From assembly GCF_022347745.1 (NCBI RefSeq), contig NZ_JAKRGC010000027.1:1-36581 (forward strand): a stretch of DNA of 36,581 nucleotides, written 5' to 3'. The position numbers and the translations under genes are program-made. Source of the DNA: Streptomyces sp. OfavH-34-F (lineage in GTDB: Bacteria; Actinomycetota; Actinomycetes; Streptomycetales; Streptomycetaceae). The notes under the pieces were generated by a model, which made no database searches, was not told the DNA's origin, and was given only the letters and a program-made list of their open reading frames with translations. This document shows, piece after piece, positions 14,246-23,082 of the stretch; position 1 is the stretch's first letter; each line of letters opens with the position of its first letter.

Positions 14246-15826
14246 TCAGCCGTGGAAGCCCAGCAGGCCGTGCAGGGCGCTGCCGCGGTCCGGGCGGGCG
14301 GCCGGACGGGCCGACTTCGCGGTCTCCGGCTCCGGGTCGGGGAGCTTGGGGCAGACCGCGTCCGCGTCGCCGCGCCCGGCGCGGGGCAGGGTGCCGTCGG
14401 TGAGGTAGTCCACCAGGTAGCGGTCCAGGCAGTCGTTGCCGCTGAGGGTGATCCCGTGGTTGCCGCCGCCCTGTTCGACGACCAGGCGGGAGCCGCGCAG
14501 CTTGCGGTGCAGGGTGACGCCGCCCTCGTACGGGGTGGCCGCGTCCTCGGTGGCCTGGAACAGCAGGGCCGGGGGCACCCGGTGGTTGGAGACGCGCACC
14601 GGGTTCAGCGGCGCCACCGGCCAGTCGGCGCACGGCGCGTTGTACCAGGTGTTGCCCCACGCCATGAAGGGCGCCTTCGCGTGCACCCGCCAGGTGTCGT
14701 TGCGCCAGATGTTCCAGACGCGCGGCCAGGAGGCGTCGCGGCACTGCACGGCCGAGTAGACGGAGTACCCGTTGTCGCCGGCCGCGTCCACCGCCGCGAA
14801 CCGTTCGAACGCGGCGACGAGCGGCTTCTTGTCGTGGTCGTTCACATAGGCGGCGAACGCCTCCGCCAGCGCCGGCCAGTAGCCGTTGTAGTAGCCGCCC
14901 GGCAGGAAGGTGTCGTCCAGTTCGCCCGCGCCGACCCGGTCGCCCGCGGGGTGCTTCTTCACCGCGTCCCGCATCCGGTACCAGGCGGCCTCCACCGCGG
15001 CCGGGTCGGTGCCGAGGCGGTAGACGGCGTCGTGCTCGGCGACCCAGGCGGCGAACGCCTTGTGCCGGGCGTCGAACGCGTAGTCCTGGGCGAGGTTGTC
15101 GTCGTACCAGACGCCGTCCGGGTCCACGTTGGAGTCGAGGACCAGCCGCCGTACGCGCTCCGGGAAGAGCTTGGCGTACACCGCGCCGAGGTAGGTGCCG
15201 TAGGAGTACCCGAAGTAGTTGAGCCGCTGGGCGCCGGTCGCCCGGCGGATGACGTCCAGGTCCTTGGCCGCGCTCACCGTGTCCATGTACGGGAGCAGGT
15301 CCGGGTACTTCTCGCCGCAGGCGGTCGCGAAGTCACGGGTCCGGTTGCGGTTGATGCGCTCGCCGCCGAGGGACTGGGGCACCGGGTCGGGCCGTACGGG
15401 GTCGAAGTACCCCGGCACGCAGTCCAGGGCGGGCCGGCTCTTCCCGACGCCGCGCGGGTCGAAACCGATCACGTCGTACTGCGCGGCGACCTTCTCCGGC
15501 AGCGAGGCGGCGACGAAGGGGGCCATGGACAGGCCGCTGCCGCCGGGGCCGCCGGGATTCACCAGCAGCGGTCCCTGGAAGGTCGCGGAGGTGTGCGGCA
15601 CCCGGGTCAGGGCGAGGGTGACCTGGCGTCCCGCCGGGTCGTCGTGGTCGAGCGGGGAGCGCACCGTGCCGCACTGGAGCGTCGGGGACGTCTTCGTCCC
15701 GCAGTCCTTCCAGGTGATGGGCGCGGCGCGGGGCGCGGTGGTGGTGTCCGCGGCGGCCGGGGCGGCGGTCACCAGACCGGCGACCGTCGCCCCGACGGCG
15801 AACAGCAGGATCGGACGATTCGTCAT
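14246..15826 (-). CDS. Secreted S33-family alpha/beta hydrolase, tripeptidyl aminopeptidase-like
   Basis: Exported serine peptidase of 526 aa, related to Streptomyces tripeptidyl aminopeptidases (Tap/SlpD-SlpE type), which release N-terminal tripeptides outside the cell. An N-terminal hydrophobic signal segment with an APAAA-type cleavage region lies at about 5-27. The oxyanion segment NPGGPGGSG is at 90-98, the nucleophile Ser208 is in GYSYG (206-210), and the Asp (EDAATPYEGG) and His (GGNHGI) near the C-terminus complete the triad. The family's C-terminal TAP-like domain is present. The frame continues 22 codons upstream, but ATG 15826 was chosen because GGGAGG lies a few bases before it and the signal peptide begins there. 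There is no lipobox or wall anchor, so it is probably freely secreted. It is read in the same direction as the upstream radical SAM gene, 133 nt apart, and probably has its own promoter. Confidence 0.85.
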   Translation of the reverse strand: MTNRPILLFAVGATVAGLVTAAPAAADTTTAPRAAPITWKDCGTKTSPTLQCGTVRSPLDHDDPAGRQVTLALTRVPHTSATFQGPLLVNPGGPGGSGLSMAPFVAASLPEKVAAQYDVIGFDPRGVGKSRPALDCVPGYFDPVRPDPVPQSLGGERINRNRTRDFATACGEKYPDLLPYMDTVSAAKDLDVIRRATGAQRLNYFGYSYGTYLGAVYAKLFPERVRRLVLDSNVDPDGVWYDDNLAQDYAFDARHKAFAAWVAEHDAVYRLGTDPAAVEAAWYRMRDAVKKHPAGDRVGAGELDDTFLPGGYYNGYWPALAEAFAAYVNDHDKKPLVAAFERFAAVDAAGDNGYSVYSAVQCRDASWPRVWNIWRNDTWRVHAKAPFMAWGNTWYNAPCADWPVAPLNPVRVSNHRVPPALLFQATEDAATPYEGGVTLHRKLRGSRLVVEQGGGNHGITLSGNDCLDRYLVDYLTDGTLPRAGRGDADAVCPKLPDPEPETAKSARPAARPDRGSALHGLLGFHG

Positions 15827-15852
15827 ATGGCCTCCCGAGGCGGGGGAAACAC

Positions 15853-15871
15853 GGCTGCGCGGGACGCAGCC
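15853..15871 (-). promoter_or_regulatory. Hairpin in the leader of the S33 peptidase gene
   Basis: GGCTGCG (15853-15859) and CGCAGCC (15865-15871) form a perfect 7-bp stem with a 5-nt loop; flanking GGCGGG (15839-15844) and CCCGCC (15872-15877) can lengthen it. It lies about 27 nt upstream of the ATG, just before the ribosome-binding site, so it could affect translation or be the tail of upstream termination. Function unknown. Confidence 0.35.
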
Positions 15872-15959
15872 CCCGCCGCATGTTCCCCGCATTACCCGCC
15901 GGAAGGTCCCGTTGTGCGGAGAGTTGACCCGTTTGCGCGCGGCGCGGCCGGGCGCGGGT

Positions 15960-17006
15960 TCACAGGAGGGTGAGCTGGGTGGGCTCGGAGTCGTCGAGCG
16001 GCGGGCGCGGCTCGCGCCGGGGGAGCCGGCGCGGCGTGCCCCGGTCGGCGGGCCCGATGCCGTACTCGGCGGCCAGCTCGTGGACGTACCGGGTGATGCG
16101 GCGCTGGTACCAGGTGGGCGCGTAGGCGCCGTCCGCGTACAGCCGCTCGTAGCGCCGTACGAGGTGCGGGTGGTGGTGGCCCAGCCACTGCGTGAACCAC
16201 TCTCGGGCGCCGGGGCGCAGGTGCAGGACGAGCGGGGTCACCGAGGTGGCGCCGGCGGCGGCGATCGCGCGGACGGTCGCCCGCAGCTGCTCGGGGCTGT
16301 CGCCCAGGTACGGGACGACCGGCGCCATCAGGACCCCGCAGCCGATGCCGGCCTCGCTCAGCTTCCGTACGACGTCGAGCCGGCGCTCGGGCGAGGGCGT
16401 GCCGGGCTCCACGGTGCGCCACAGCTCGGGGTCGACGAAGCCCACCGAGACCGAGACGCCGACCTCGGTGACCTCGGCGGACTGCCGCAGCAGCTCCAGG
16501 TCGCGCAGGATCAGCGTGCCCTTGGTCAGGATGGAGAACGGGTTGGCGTGGTCGCGCAGGGCGCTCAGGATGCCGGGCATCAGCCGGTAGCGGCCCTCCG
16601 CCCGCTGGTAGCAGTCCACGTTGGTGCCCATCGCGACGTGCGCGCCGTGCCAGCGCGGTGAGGCGATCTCGCGGCGGACCAGTTCGGGGGCGTTGACCTT
16701 GACGACGATCTGCGAGTCGAAGCCGATCCCGGTGTCCAGGTCCAGATAGCTGTGCGTCTTGCGCGCGAAACAGTAGACACAGGCGTGGGTGCAGCCCCGG
16801 TACGGGTTCACCGTCCACTCGAACGGCATCCGTGAGGCGCCGGGCACCCGGTTCACGATCGACCGGGCCCGGACCTCGTGGAAGGTGATGCCCCGGAACT
16901 CGGGGGTGTCGAAGGTCCGCGTCGTCACCGCGTCGGCGGCGAAGAGCGCACCCGTACCGCCCGTGGGGTGGTCGGCGCGGTCTTCGGCCAGATGGTTCCA
17001 GCGCAT
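15960..17006 (-). CDS. Rv2578c-family radical SAM protein (spore photoproduct lyase-like)
   Basis: Radical SAM enzyme of 348 aa. The iron-sulfur motif CTHACVYC places cysteines at 72, 76 and 79, preceded by NPYRGC as in SplB-like and Rv2578c-family proteins. Spore photoproduct lyase repairs UV-induced thymine dimers; the substrate of the Rv2578c branch is not established to my knowledge, so a DNA-repair role is inference. The C-terminus is an Arg/Pro-rich tail ending in QLTLL. ATG 17006 is preceded by GAGGAGG with a 6-nt spacer, which fixes the start although the frame is open further upstream. A LexA-type palindrome lies 34 nt upstream, consistent with induction by DNA damage. The gene is divergent from the SRPBCC gene. 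Confidence 0.8.
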   Translation of the reverse strand: MRWNHLAEDRADHPTGGTGALFAADAVTTRTFDTPEFRGITFHEVRARSIVNRVPGASRMPFEWTVNPYRGCTHACVYCFARKTHSYLDLDTGIGFDSQIVVKVNAPELVRREIASPRWHGAHVAMGTNVDCYQRAEGRYRLMPGILSALRDHANPFSILTKGTLILRDLELLRQSAEVTEVGVSVSVGFVDPELWRTVEPGTPSPERRLDVVRKLSEAGIGCGVLMAPVVPYLGDSPEQLRATVRAIAAAGATSVTPLVLHLRPGAREWFTQWLGHHHPHLVRRYERLYADGAYAPTWYQRRITRYVHELAAEYGIGPADRGTPRRLPRREPRPPLDDSEPTQLTLL

Positions 17007-17039
17007 GGATGCCTCCTCGGTAGTTCCCGACCGAGAATA

Positions 17040-17051
17040 GAACACGTGTTC
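17040..17051. promoter_or_regulatory. Candidate LexA (SOS) box
   Basis: GAACACGTGTTC is a perfect 12-bp palindrome with the GAAC-N4-GTTC core of actinobacterial SOS boxes (fuller consensus CGAAC-N4-GTTCG; the outer bases here are A and C). It sits 34 nt upstream of the radical SAM start codon and 127 nt upstream of the divergent SRPBCC gene. The central CACGTG could alternatively be a site for another regulator. Confidence 0.5.
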
Positions 17052-17177
17052 CCATGATCGTTTTTTCCCTTCTTCCCGACTTCCTCCCGGACCTCCTCCC
17101 GGGCCGGATTTGGTGCCCGTCCCCCGAGGTGGTTGGCTCAGCACACCCCCGAACAACCGAGTGCTGGAGGAACAGCC

Positions 17178-17621
17178 ATGGCGCAGGTCGAGGCCACCAC
17201 GGAGCGGACCATCGCGGCGGACGCGGAGGCGGTGTTCGACGCCCTGGCCGACTACAAGGACGTCCGCGGCGCCGTGCTGCCCGTCCACTTCAGCGAGTAC
17301 GAGGTGCGCGAGGGCGGCGACGGCGAGGGCACCCTCGTCCACTGGAAGCTCCAGGCCACCAGCAAGCGGGTCCGCGACTGCCTGCTCGACGTCACCGAGC
17401 CGTCCGACGGACAGCTCGTGGAGAAGGACCGCAACTCCTCGATGGTCACCACCTGGACCGTCACCCCGGCCGGCGAGGGCCGCTCCAGGGTCGTCGTCGC
17501 GACCGTGTGGAACGGCGCCGGGGGCGTCGGCGGCTTCTTCGAGCGGACCTTCGCGCCCAAGGGCCTCGCCCGCATTTACGACGAACTGCTCCAGAACCTC
17601 GCCGCCAAGGTCGAGAACTGA
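17178..17621 (+). CDS. SRPBCC-superfamily protein
   Basis: Small cytoplasmic protein of 147 aa with the START/polyketide-cyclase-like (SRPBCC) fold: an N-terminal strand typical of the family (VEATTERTIAADAEAVFDAL), a beta-rich middle and a long C-terminal helix (YDELLQNLAAKVEN). Such proteins bind hydrophobic ligands or act as cyclases or dehydratases; nothing here identifies the ligand. ATG 17178 was chosen over the longer open frame because GGAGGA at 17166-17171 gives a 6-nt spacer. It stands alone, divergent from the radical SAM gene and 218 nt before the transporter gene. Confidence 0.75.
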   Translation: MAQVEATTERTIAADAEAVFDALADYKDVRGAVLPVHFSEYEVREGGDGEGTLVHWKLQATSKRVRDCLLDVTEPSDGQLVEKDRNSSMVTTWTVTPAGEGRSRVVVATVWNGAGGVGGFFERTFAPKGLARIYDELLQNLAAKVEN

Positions 17622-17639
17622 CCCCGGGGCCGGTGGTGC

Positions 17640-17659
17640 GGACCGGGGCCGGCCGGTCC
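17640..17659 (+). terminator. Possible terminator after the SRPBCC gene
   Basis: GGACCGG (17640-17646) and CCGGTCC (17653-17659) form a 7-bp stem with a 6-nt GC loop, 18 nt after the stop codon. No T-tract. Confidence 0.4.
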
Positions 17660-17719
17660 CGCCCGCACCTCCGGCCTCACCGGTTCGGGTGGTCTTTGGC
17701 GGCCGGGTGGTTGTGCGCC

Positions 17720-17743
17720 GTACTACCTCCGACCGGGGGATAC
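17720..17743. promoter_or_regulatory. Dyad motif upstream of the transporter gene, copy 1
   Basis: GTACTACC-N6-CGGGGGAT followed by AC forms an imperfect 24-bp dyad with GTA and TAC at its ends. A closely related sequence occurs at 20412-20431 upstream of the PP2C gene. Such sites can be operators for response-regulator-type proteins, but no regulator is identified here. Confidence 0.35.
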
Positions 17744-17839
17744 GCCCCCTGAGTGCGCCGCCGGCGCCCCCCTCCGCGTTTGCCCTCACTTGTCGCACGA
17801 TGCGAGAAATGTGCGGCAGCACGACGAGGGGAGCGGGAC

Positions 17840-20365
17840 GTGGTGGGTGGGATCACACTGCTGGAGGACGAGCCGGGGGGCCCGGGGGACGCCGACGAGG
17901 CGTCCGGGACCGCCCCGCCACCCTCCCCGCCGCCGCCCGCCGCTCGCGGCAACGTCCCGGACGGGACCGTTCCCGGGGAGCCGGACGGCGGGACCGCTCC
18001 CGAAGGGCCGGACGGCGGGACCGCGACGGACCCGCGCCGCATCCGGCTGGTCTTCGTCGGGCTGATGCTCACGCTCCTGCTCGCGGCGCTCGACCAGATG
18101 ATCGTGGCCACCGCGCTCCCGAAGATCGTCGGCGAGCTGCACGGCCTGGAGAAGATGTCCTGGGCGGTCACCGCCTACCTGCTGGCCTCCACCATCGGCC
18201 TGCCGGTCTACGGGAAGCTCGGCGACCTCTTCGGCCGCAAGGGCGTCTTCCAGTTCGCCATCGTCGTCTTCGTCGCCGGCTCCGCGCTGGCCGGCTGGTC
18301 GCGCACGATGGACCAGCTGATCGCGTTCCGGGCGCTCCAGGGCGTCGGCGGCGGCGGGCTGATGATCGGCGTCCAGGCGATCATCGCCGACGTGGTCCCG
18401 CCCCGTGAGCGGGGCCGGTTCATGGGCCTGATCGGTGCGGCCTTCGGCCTCGCCTCGGTGGCCGGGCCGCTGCTCGGCGGCTTCTTCACCGACCACGCCT
18501 CCTGGCGCTGGTGCTTCTACATCAACGTGCCCTTCGGCCTGATCACCCTCGCCGTGATCACCGTCGTACTCAAGCTGCCCAGGCCCGCCGTGCGGCCCCG
18601 GCTCGACATCCTGGGCGCGGCGCTGCTGGCCGCCGCCTCCACCTGCCTGGTGCTGCTGACCAGCTGGGGCGGCACGGAGTACGCCTGGGGCTCGGGCACC
18701 ATCCTGGGCCTCGGCGCCGGAGCCGCCGGAACGACTCTGCTGTTCGTGCTCGTCGAACGGCGCGCGGCGGAACCGATCATCCCGCTGCGGCTGTTCCGGG
18801 ACTCGATCTTCAACGTCACCGCCCTGGTCGGCGCGGTCGTCGGCGTGGCCCTGTTCGGCGCGGCCAGCTATCTGCCCACCTTCCTCCAGATGGTCGACGG
18901 CGCCACCGCCACCGAGTCCGGGCTGCTGATGCTCCCCATGATGGGCGGCATCGTCGGCGCCTCCGTCGTCTCCGGCCAGCTCATCTCGCGCACCGGGCGC
19001 TACCGCGTCTACCCCATCGCGGGCAGCGCGGTCTCCGCGGTGGGCATGTGGCTGCTGTCCCGGCTGGAGACCGACACCGCACGCCTGGAGTACAGCGTCG
19101 CCCAGGCGGTGCTCGGCCTCGGCATCGGACTGGTCATGCCGGTGCTCGTCCTCGCGGTGCAGAACTCCGTGCGCCCCGCCGACCTGGGCACCGCCACCAG
19201 CGCCAACAACTACTTCCGGCAGATCGGCGGCAGCGTCGGCGCCGCCGTGTTCGGCACCCTGTTCGCCGGCCGGCTGGCCGACGCGCTCGCCGTCCGGCTG
19301 CCCTCCGGGGCGGACCTCCCCGATCCGGAGTCGATCACCCCGCAACTGGTGCACGCGATGGAACCCGCCCTGCGGGACGCCTACATCCAGGCGTACGCCG
19401 ACGCGATGCCCCGGATCTTCCTCTACCTGGTGCCGGTCCTCGTGCTCGGCCTCGTCCTCGCCTTCTTCCTCAAGGAGAAACCGCTGGTGTCCCACAGCCC
19501 GGAATCCACCGCAGCGCCCGCGACCGCCCCGGCCCCCGGGAGCACCGCCGAAACCGTCACCGTCCCCGCCGCCCGCACCGACCACGCGCCCTCCGCCGGC
19601 TACCTCTCCGGCGTCCCGGTCTCCGGCAGCGTCCAGCACTCCGACGGGACGAAGGTGCCGCGCGCCGCCCTCACCCTCATCGACGTCCAGGGCCGGCAGA
19701 TCGGCCGGGGCGCCAGCGGCGAGGAGGGCCGGTACGCGCTCAGCGTGCCGGGCGCGGGCTCGTACGTCCTGATCGCCGCCGCCGGGGGCCACCAGCCGCA
19801 GGCCGTCAGCGTCACCGTCGGCGAACGCCCCGTCGAACTCGACGTCGTCCTCGGCGGCGCGGGCCGGCTCGCCGGCACCGTCCTCACGGCGGACGGCGCA
19901 CCCGTGCGCGACGCGGCCGTCACCCTGACCGATGTGCGCGGCGAGGTCGTCGCCTCGACCCGCAGCGGCCGCGAGGGCGGCTACGTGATCACCGAACTGG
20001 TCGCCGGCGAGTACACCCTCGCCGCCTCCGCCCCGGCGTTCCGGCCCGCCGCGCTCCCGGTCAGCGTGCAGGCGGCCCGGGAGACCCGGCAGGACATCGA
20101 ACTGGCCGGCGGCGCCGTGCTGCGCGGCATCGTCCGGGCCGGCGGCGGACGGCCCGTCGAGGACGCCCGCGTCACCCTGCTCGACGCGGCCGGCAACGTC
20201 GTCGACACCGTCACCACCGGCCCCGACGGCGCCTTCCGGTTCATCGACCTCTCCACCGGCGAGTACACCGTGATCGCGGCCGGCTACCCGCCCGTCGCCA
20301 CCGTCCTCCAGGTCGCCGGCGGCGGCCGCACCGAGCGGGACCTCCAGCTCGGCCACGAGGACTGA
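17840..20365 (+). CDS. EmrB/QacA-type MFS exporter fused to three carboxypeptidase-regulatory-like domains
   Basis: Membrane protein of 841 aa. After a Pro/Gly-rich cytoplasmic leader of about 60 residues comes a 14-helix DHA2-family drug:proton antiporter (about 64-550): [13 protein letters not shown] in helix 1, [11 protein letters not shown] in loop 2-3, and [20 protein letters not shown], the family's antiporter/motif C region. From about 594 to the end three tandem beta-sandwich repeats of roughly 80 residues follow (carboxypeptidase-regulatory/Cna-B-like; each has ...Y.L/I...G.Y.L.A..). The transporter part should export hydrophobic compounds. Where the repeats lie relative to the membrane and what they bind is not evident. 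GTG 17840 was chosen because GAGGGGA ends about 8 nt upstream and the next methionine lies inside helix 1. It is followed by a hairpin. Confidence 0.85.
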   Translation: MVGGITLLEDEPGGPGDADEASGTAPPPSPPPPAARGNVPDGTVPGEPDGGTAPEGPDGGTATDPRRIRLVFVGLMLTLLLAALDQMIVATALPKIVGELHGLEKMSWAVTAYLLASTIGLPVYGKLGDLFGRKGVFQFAIVVFVAGSALAGWSRTMDQLIAFRALQGVGGGGLMIGVQAIIADVVPPRERGRFMGLIGAAFGLASVAGPLLGGFFTDHASWRWCFYINVPFGLITLAVITVVLKLPRPAVRPRLDILGAALLAAASTCLVLLTSWGGTEYAWGSGTILGLGAGAAGTTLLFVLVERRAAEPIIPLRLFRDSIFNVTALVGAVVGVALFGAASYLPTFLQMVDGATATESGLLMLPMMGGIVGASVVSGQLISRTGRYRVYPIAGSAVSAVGMWLLSRLETDTARLEYSVAQAVLGLGIGLVMPVLVLAVQNSVRPADLGTATSANNYFRQIGGSVGAAVFGTLFAGRLADALAVRLPSGADLPDPESITPQLVHAMEPALRDAYIQAYADAMPRIFLYLVPVLVLGLVLAFFLKEKPLVSHSPESTAAPATAPAPGSTAETVTVPAARTDHAPSAGYLSGVPVSGSVQHSDGTKVPRAALTLIDVQGRQIGRGASGEEGRYALSVPGAGSYVLIAAAGGHQPQAVSVTVGERPVELDVVLGGAGRLAGTVLTADGAPVRDAAVTLTDVRGEVVASTRSGREGGYVITELVAGEYTLAASAPAFRPAALPVSVQAARETRQDIELAGGAVLRGIVRAGGGRPVEDARVTLLDAAGNVVDTVTTGPDGAFRFIDLSTGEYTVIAAGYPPVATVLQVAGGGRTERDLQLGHED

Positions 20366-20390
20366 ACACCCGGACCACGGAGCGGCGTTG

Positions 20391-20412
20391 CGCCCCCCGA
20401 CGCGCGGGGGCG
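20391..20412 (+). terminator. Likely terminator after the MFS gene
   Basis: CGCCCCC (20391-20397) and GGGGGCG (20406-20412) form a perfect 7-bp stem with an 8-nt loop, 25 nt after the stop codon. It abuts the second copy of the dyad motif. Confidence 0.5.
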
Positions 20413-20431
20413 TACCACCCCTTCGGGGGAT
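20412..20431. promoter_or_regulatory. Dyad motif upstream of the PP2C gene, copy 2
   Basis: GTACCACC-N4-CGGGGGAT matches the motif at 17720 (GTACYACC, short spacer, CGGGGGAT). Its inner part, CCCC-TTCG-GGGG, could also form a UUCG tetraloop hairpin. It lies 91 nt upstream of the ATG. Confidence 0.35.
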
Positions 20432-20521
20432 TGGGCCGATAACCGGCGGACGCCGGTCGCGGCGCCGTACCGTGGAGTCACGCGCCGCGGAACGTCGCGG
20501 TGAGGAAGGAGCCTCCCCCTC

Positions 20522-22987
20522 ATGGACCTCGGTGTGCCGCCGCAGAGGACACCACAGCCGCGCGACGGCGCGGCGGGCCGGGTACCGCTCGCCGTGGTCG
20601 TCGTCGACACGGAGGGACGCGTCTCGCACTGGTCGACCGGTGCGCGCAAGCTCTTCGGCGTCGCCCGCGAGGCCGCGGTCGGCTGCCCGGCGGCCGAACT
20701 GCTCCCGGTCTCCGGCGCGCTGGCCGCGCACGGCGCGATGCCGGCGCCGGAGGAGGAGTACGGGCCCGCGCTCGGCGACTCCCTCGGCGGCGACTTCGCC
20801 TACCCGGCGGCCGGACGGGCCCGCGCCCGCCGCCCGGGCGGCGACCGCGCGGACGTGCTCTGGTGGGCCTATCCGCTCGTCGGACCCGGCCCGGAACGGC
20901 TGCTGGTGCTCGCCGCCGACCACGCCCACCTGCGCGGCCCCGACGACGCGGACCGGGCGCACGGCCGTACGGTCACCCCCGGATTCGCCCGGCACACCGA
21001 CTTCCCCGGCTACCCGGAACTCTCCGCCCGGCTCCCGGAGATCCTGCCGAACATGAGCGTCCAGGAGGCCACCCGGATCGTCGCCCAGGTCCTCGAACTG
21101 GGCTACCCGGTCCTGGAGTTCAGCCACCACGACCGCATCCCCGTCACCCCGGACTGGGGCGTGCCCAAGCGGGCCGGCGCCCTGCCCGCCCCGGACGACC
21201 CGCACACGGCCCGCGAGGCGGCGGTCCCACGCGTCGCGCCCCGGCCCGAGCTGGACCTGGAGTACGCGGCGGTCCGCGAACGGCTGGAATTCCTCAACGA
21301 GGTCAGCGGCCGCATCGGCACCTCCCTCGACCTCGAACGCACCATCCGCGAGGTCACCAGCGCCGCCGTCCCCCGCTTCGCCGACTTCGCCGGCACGCAT
21401 CTGCGCGCCGCCGTCCTCGCCGGCGAGGGTTTCCCCGACGGACCGCCCGACGTCACCACCATCTGGCACCGCGTCTGGGTCGAGCACAACGACGAACCGG
21501 GCCGCTGGGACGACACCGTGCCCGTCGGCGAGTCCATCGCCTTCCCCGAACACACCCCGTTCTTCCAGTGCATGGTCACCGGCGAACCGGTCATCGTGCC
21601 CTACGTCAGCGAGGAGCTGAGCAACCGGATCTCCGGCGAGTTCGAGAAGCGGGACCTGCGCCCGCTGATCACCCACCGCTCGCTGCTCATCGTCCCGCTC
21701 AAGGCCCGCGACGTGGTCCTCGGCTTCATGGTCCTCATGCGCCGCCCCGGCCGCGAGCGGTTCGACGACATGGACCGCACGACCGGCGCCGAACTCGCCG
21801 CCCGCGCCGGGCTCGTGCTCGACAACGCCCGCATGTACACGTACCAGGAGAACGTCGCCGACACGCTCCAAGACAGCATGCTGCCCACCGTCGAGCCCCG
21901 CATGGCCGGCTGCGACATCGCCACCCGCTACCTGCCCGGCACCCGGCTCGGCCGGATCGGCGGCGACTGGTTCGACTCGGTGAAGCTCCCCGGCTCGCGC
22001 ACCGCGCTGGTCGTCGGCGACGTCATGGGACACGGGCTCAACTCGGCGGCGATGATGGGCCAGTTGCGGACCGCCGTCCTGACCATGGCCACCATGGAGC
22101 TGCCGCCCGCCCAGCTCATGCGCAACCTGGACGACCTGGCGCAGCGCCTGGGCGAGCAGTACCTCGCGACCTGCCTGTACGCGGTCTACGACCCCATCGC
22201 CGGCGAACTCCACGTCGCCAACGCCGGTCACATCCCGCCCGTGCTGGTCCGGGCGGAGGACGGCCGGGCCGAACTGCTCGACCTGCCGACCGGGGCACCG
22301 ATCGGCGTCGGCGGCGTCGCCTTCGAGACCGTCACCGTGCGGGTGCGCCCCGGCGACCGGCTGATCCTGTGCACGGACGGCCTGGTCGAGGTGCGCGGCC
22401 AGGACATCGGCGCCGGACTCGCCGCGCTCTGCGCCTCCGCCGCCCATCCCGCCGCCTCGATGGACGACGCCTGCGACACCATCATCCGCGCCCTGAACCC
22501 CACCGGTGGCCGCAAGGACGACGTCGCCCTGCTGATGGCCCGCCTCAACGGCATCGCGGACGAGGACGTCGCCGAGTGGCAGCTGGCCCTCGATCCCCGG
22601 GAGGTCTCCCGCGCCCGCCGCCTGGTGCGCGGCCAACTGCTCGACTGGGACCTGCCGGACGCGGTGGAGGCGGCCGAACTGATGGTCAGCGAGCTGGTGA
22701 CCAACGCGTTCAAGCACAGCCGCACCCACCACATCGGCCTCCGGCTGGTCCGCACCGACGCGCTGCTCTGCGAGGTCAGCGACGACGAACCCGCCCCCGC
22801 CTCGCTCCTCGGGGTCACCGAGAACGACGAGGGCGGCCGGGGACTCGTCCTGGTGAGCAGCCTCGCCCGCGAGTGGGGCACCAGTGCCACGGCGCGCGGC
22901 AAGACCGTCTGGTTCGAACTGGCCCTGCCCCGCGACCCGCGCAGGGGTCGCTACCCGGTCAACGCCCGCCTTCCGAAGGAGGACTGA
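20522..22987 (+). CDS. PAS-GAF-PP2C (SpoIIE/RsbU) phosphatase with C-terminal RsbW-like kinase domain
   Basis: Multidomain regulator of 821 aa. An N-terminal PAS-like domain (about 20-130) and a GAF-type sensor (about 250-440) precede a PP2C/SpoIIE phosphatase (about 450-670) with metal-binding motifs GGDWFD (480-485), GDVMGHG (499-505) and TDGLVE (from 618), then a HATPase_c anti-sigma-type domain (about 690-800) with N-box ELVTNAFKHS (about 723-732) and a GGRGLVLV G-box. Related proteins dephosphorylate and phosphorylate anti-sigma antagonists in partner-switching pathways; having both activities in one chain is common in Streptomyces. No antagonist or sigma gene is adjacent, so the partner is unknown. 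ATG 20522 is preceded by GAGGAAGGAG at about 10 nt. No membrane segment, so it is cytoplasmic and probably senses a soluble ligand. Confidence 0.85.
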   Translation: MDLGVPPQRTPQPRDGAAGRVPLAVVVVDTEGRVSHWSTGARKLFGVAREAAVGCPAAELLPVSGALAAHGAMPAPEEEYGPALGDSLGGDFAYPAAGRARARRPGGDRADVLWWAYPLVGPGPERLLVLAADHAHLRGPDDADRAHGRTVTPGFARHTDFPGYPELSARLPEILPNMSVQEATRIVAQVLELGYPVLEFSHHDRIPVTPDWGVPKRAGALPAPDDPHTAREAAVPRVAPRPELDLEYAAVRERLEFLNEVSGRIGTSLDLERTIREVTSAAVPRFADFAGTHLRAAVLAGEGFPDGPPDVTTIWHRVWVEHNDEPGRWDDTVPVGESIAFPEHTPFFQCMVTGEPVIVPYVSEELSNRISGEFEKRDLRPLITHRSLLIVPLKARDVVLGFMVLMRRPGRERFDDMDRTTGAELAARAGLVLDNARMYTYQENVADTLQDSMLPTVEPRMAGCDIATRYLPGTRLGRIGGDWFDSVKLPGSRTALVVGDVMGHGLNSAAMMGQLRTAVLTMATMELPPAQLMRNLDDLAQRLGEQYLATCLYAVYDPIAGELHVANAGHIPPVLVRAEDGRAELLDLPTGAPIGVGGVAFETVTVRVRPGDRLILCTDGLVEVRGQDIGAGLAALCASAAHPAASMDDACDTIIRALNPTGGRKDDVALLMARLNGIADEDVAEWQLALDPREVSRARRLVRGQLLDWDLPDAVEAAELMVSELVTNAFKHSRTHHIGLRLVRTDALLCEVSDDEPAPASLLGVTENDEGGRGLVLVSSLAREWGTSATARGKTVWFELALPRDPRRGRYPVNARLPKED

Positions 22988-23082
22988 CCACGTATTCGCT
23001 CCGCACCCTTGCCCCGGCGCCCCTTTGGGCAGTAGTCCCTGGCTGAGCAGTTCAACCAGGTACGACGGAACCGGGAGTACGC

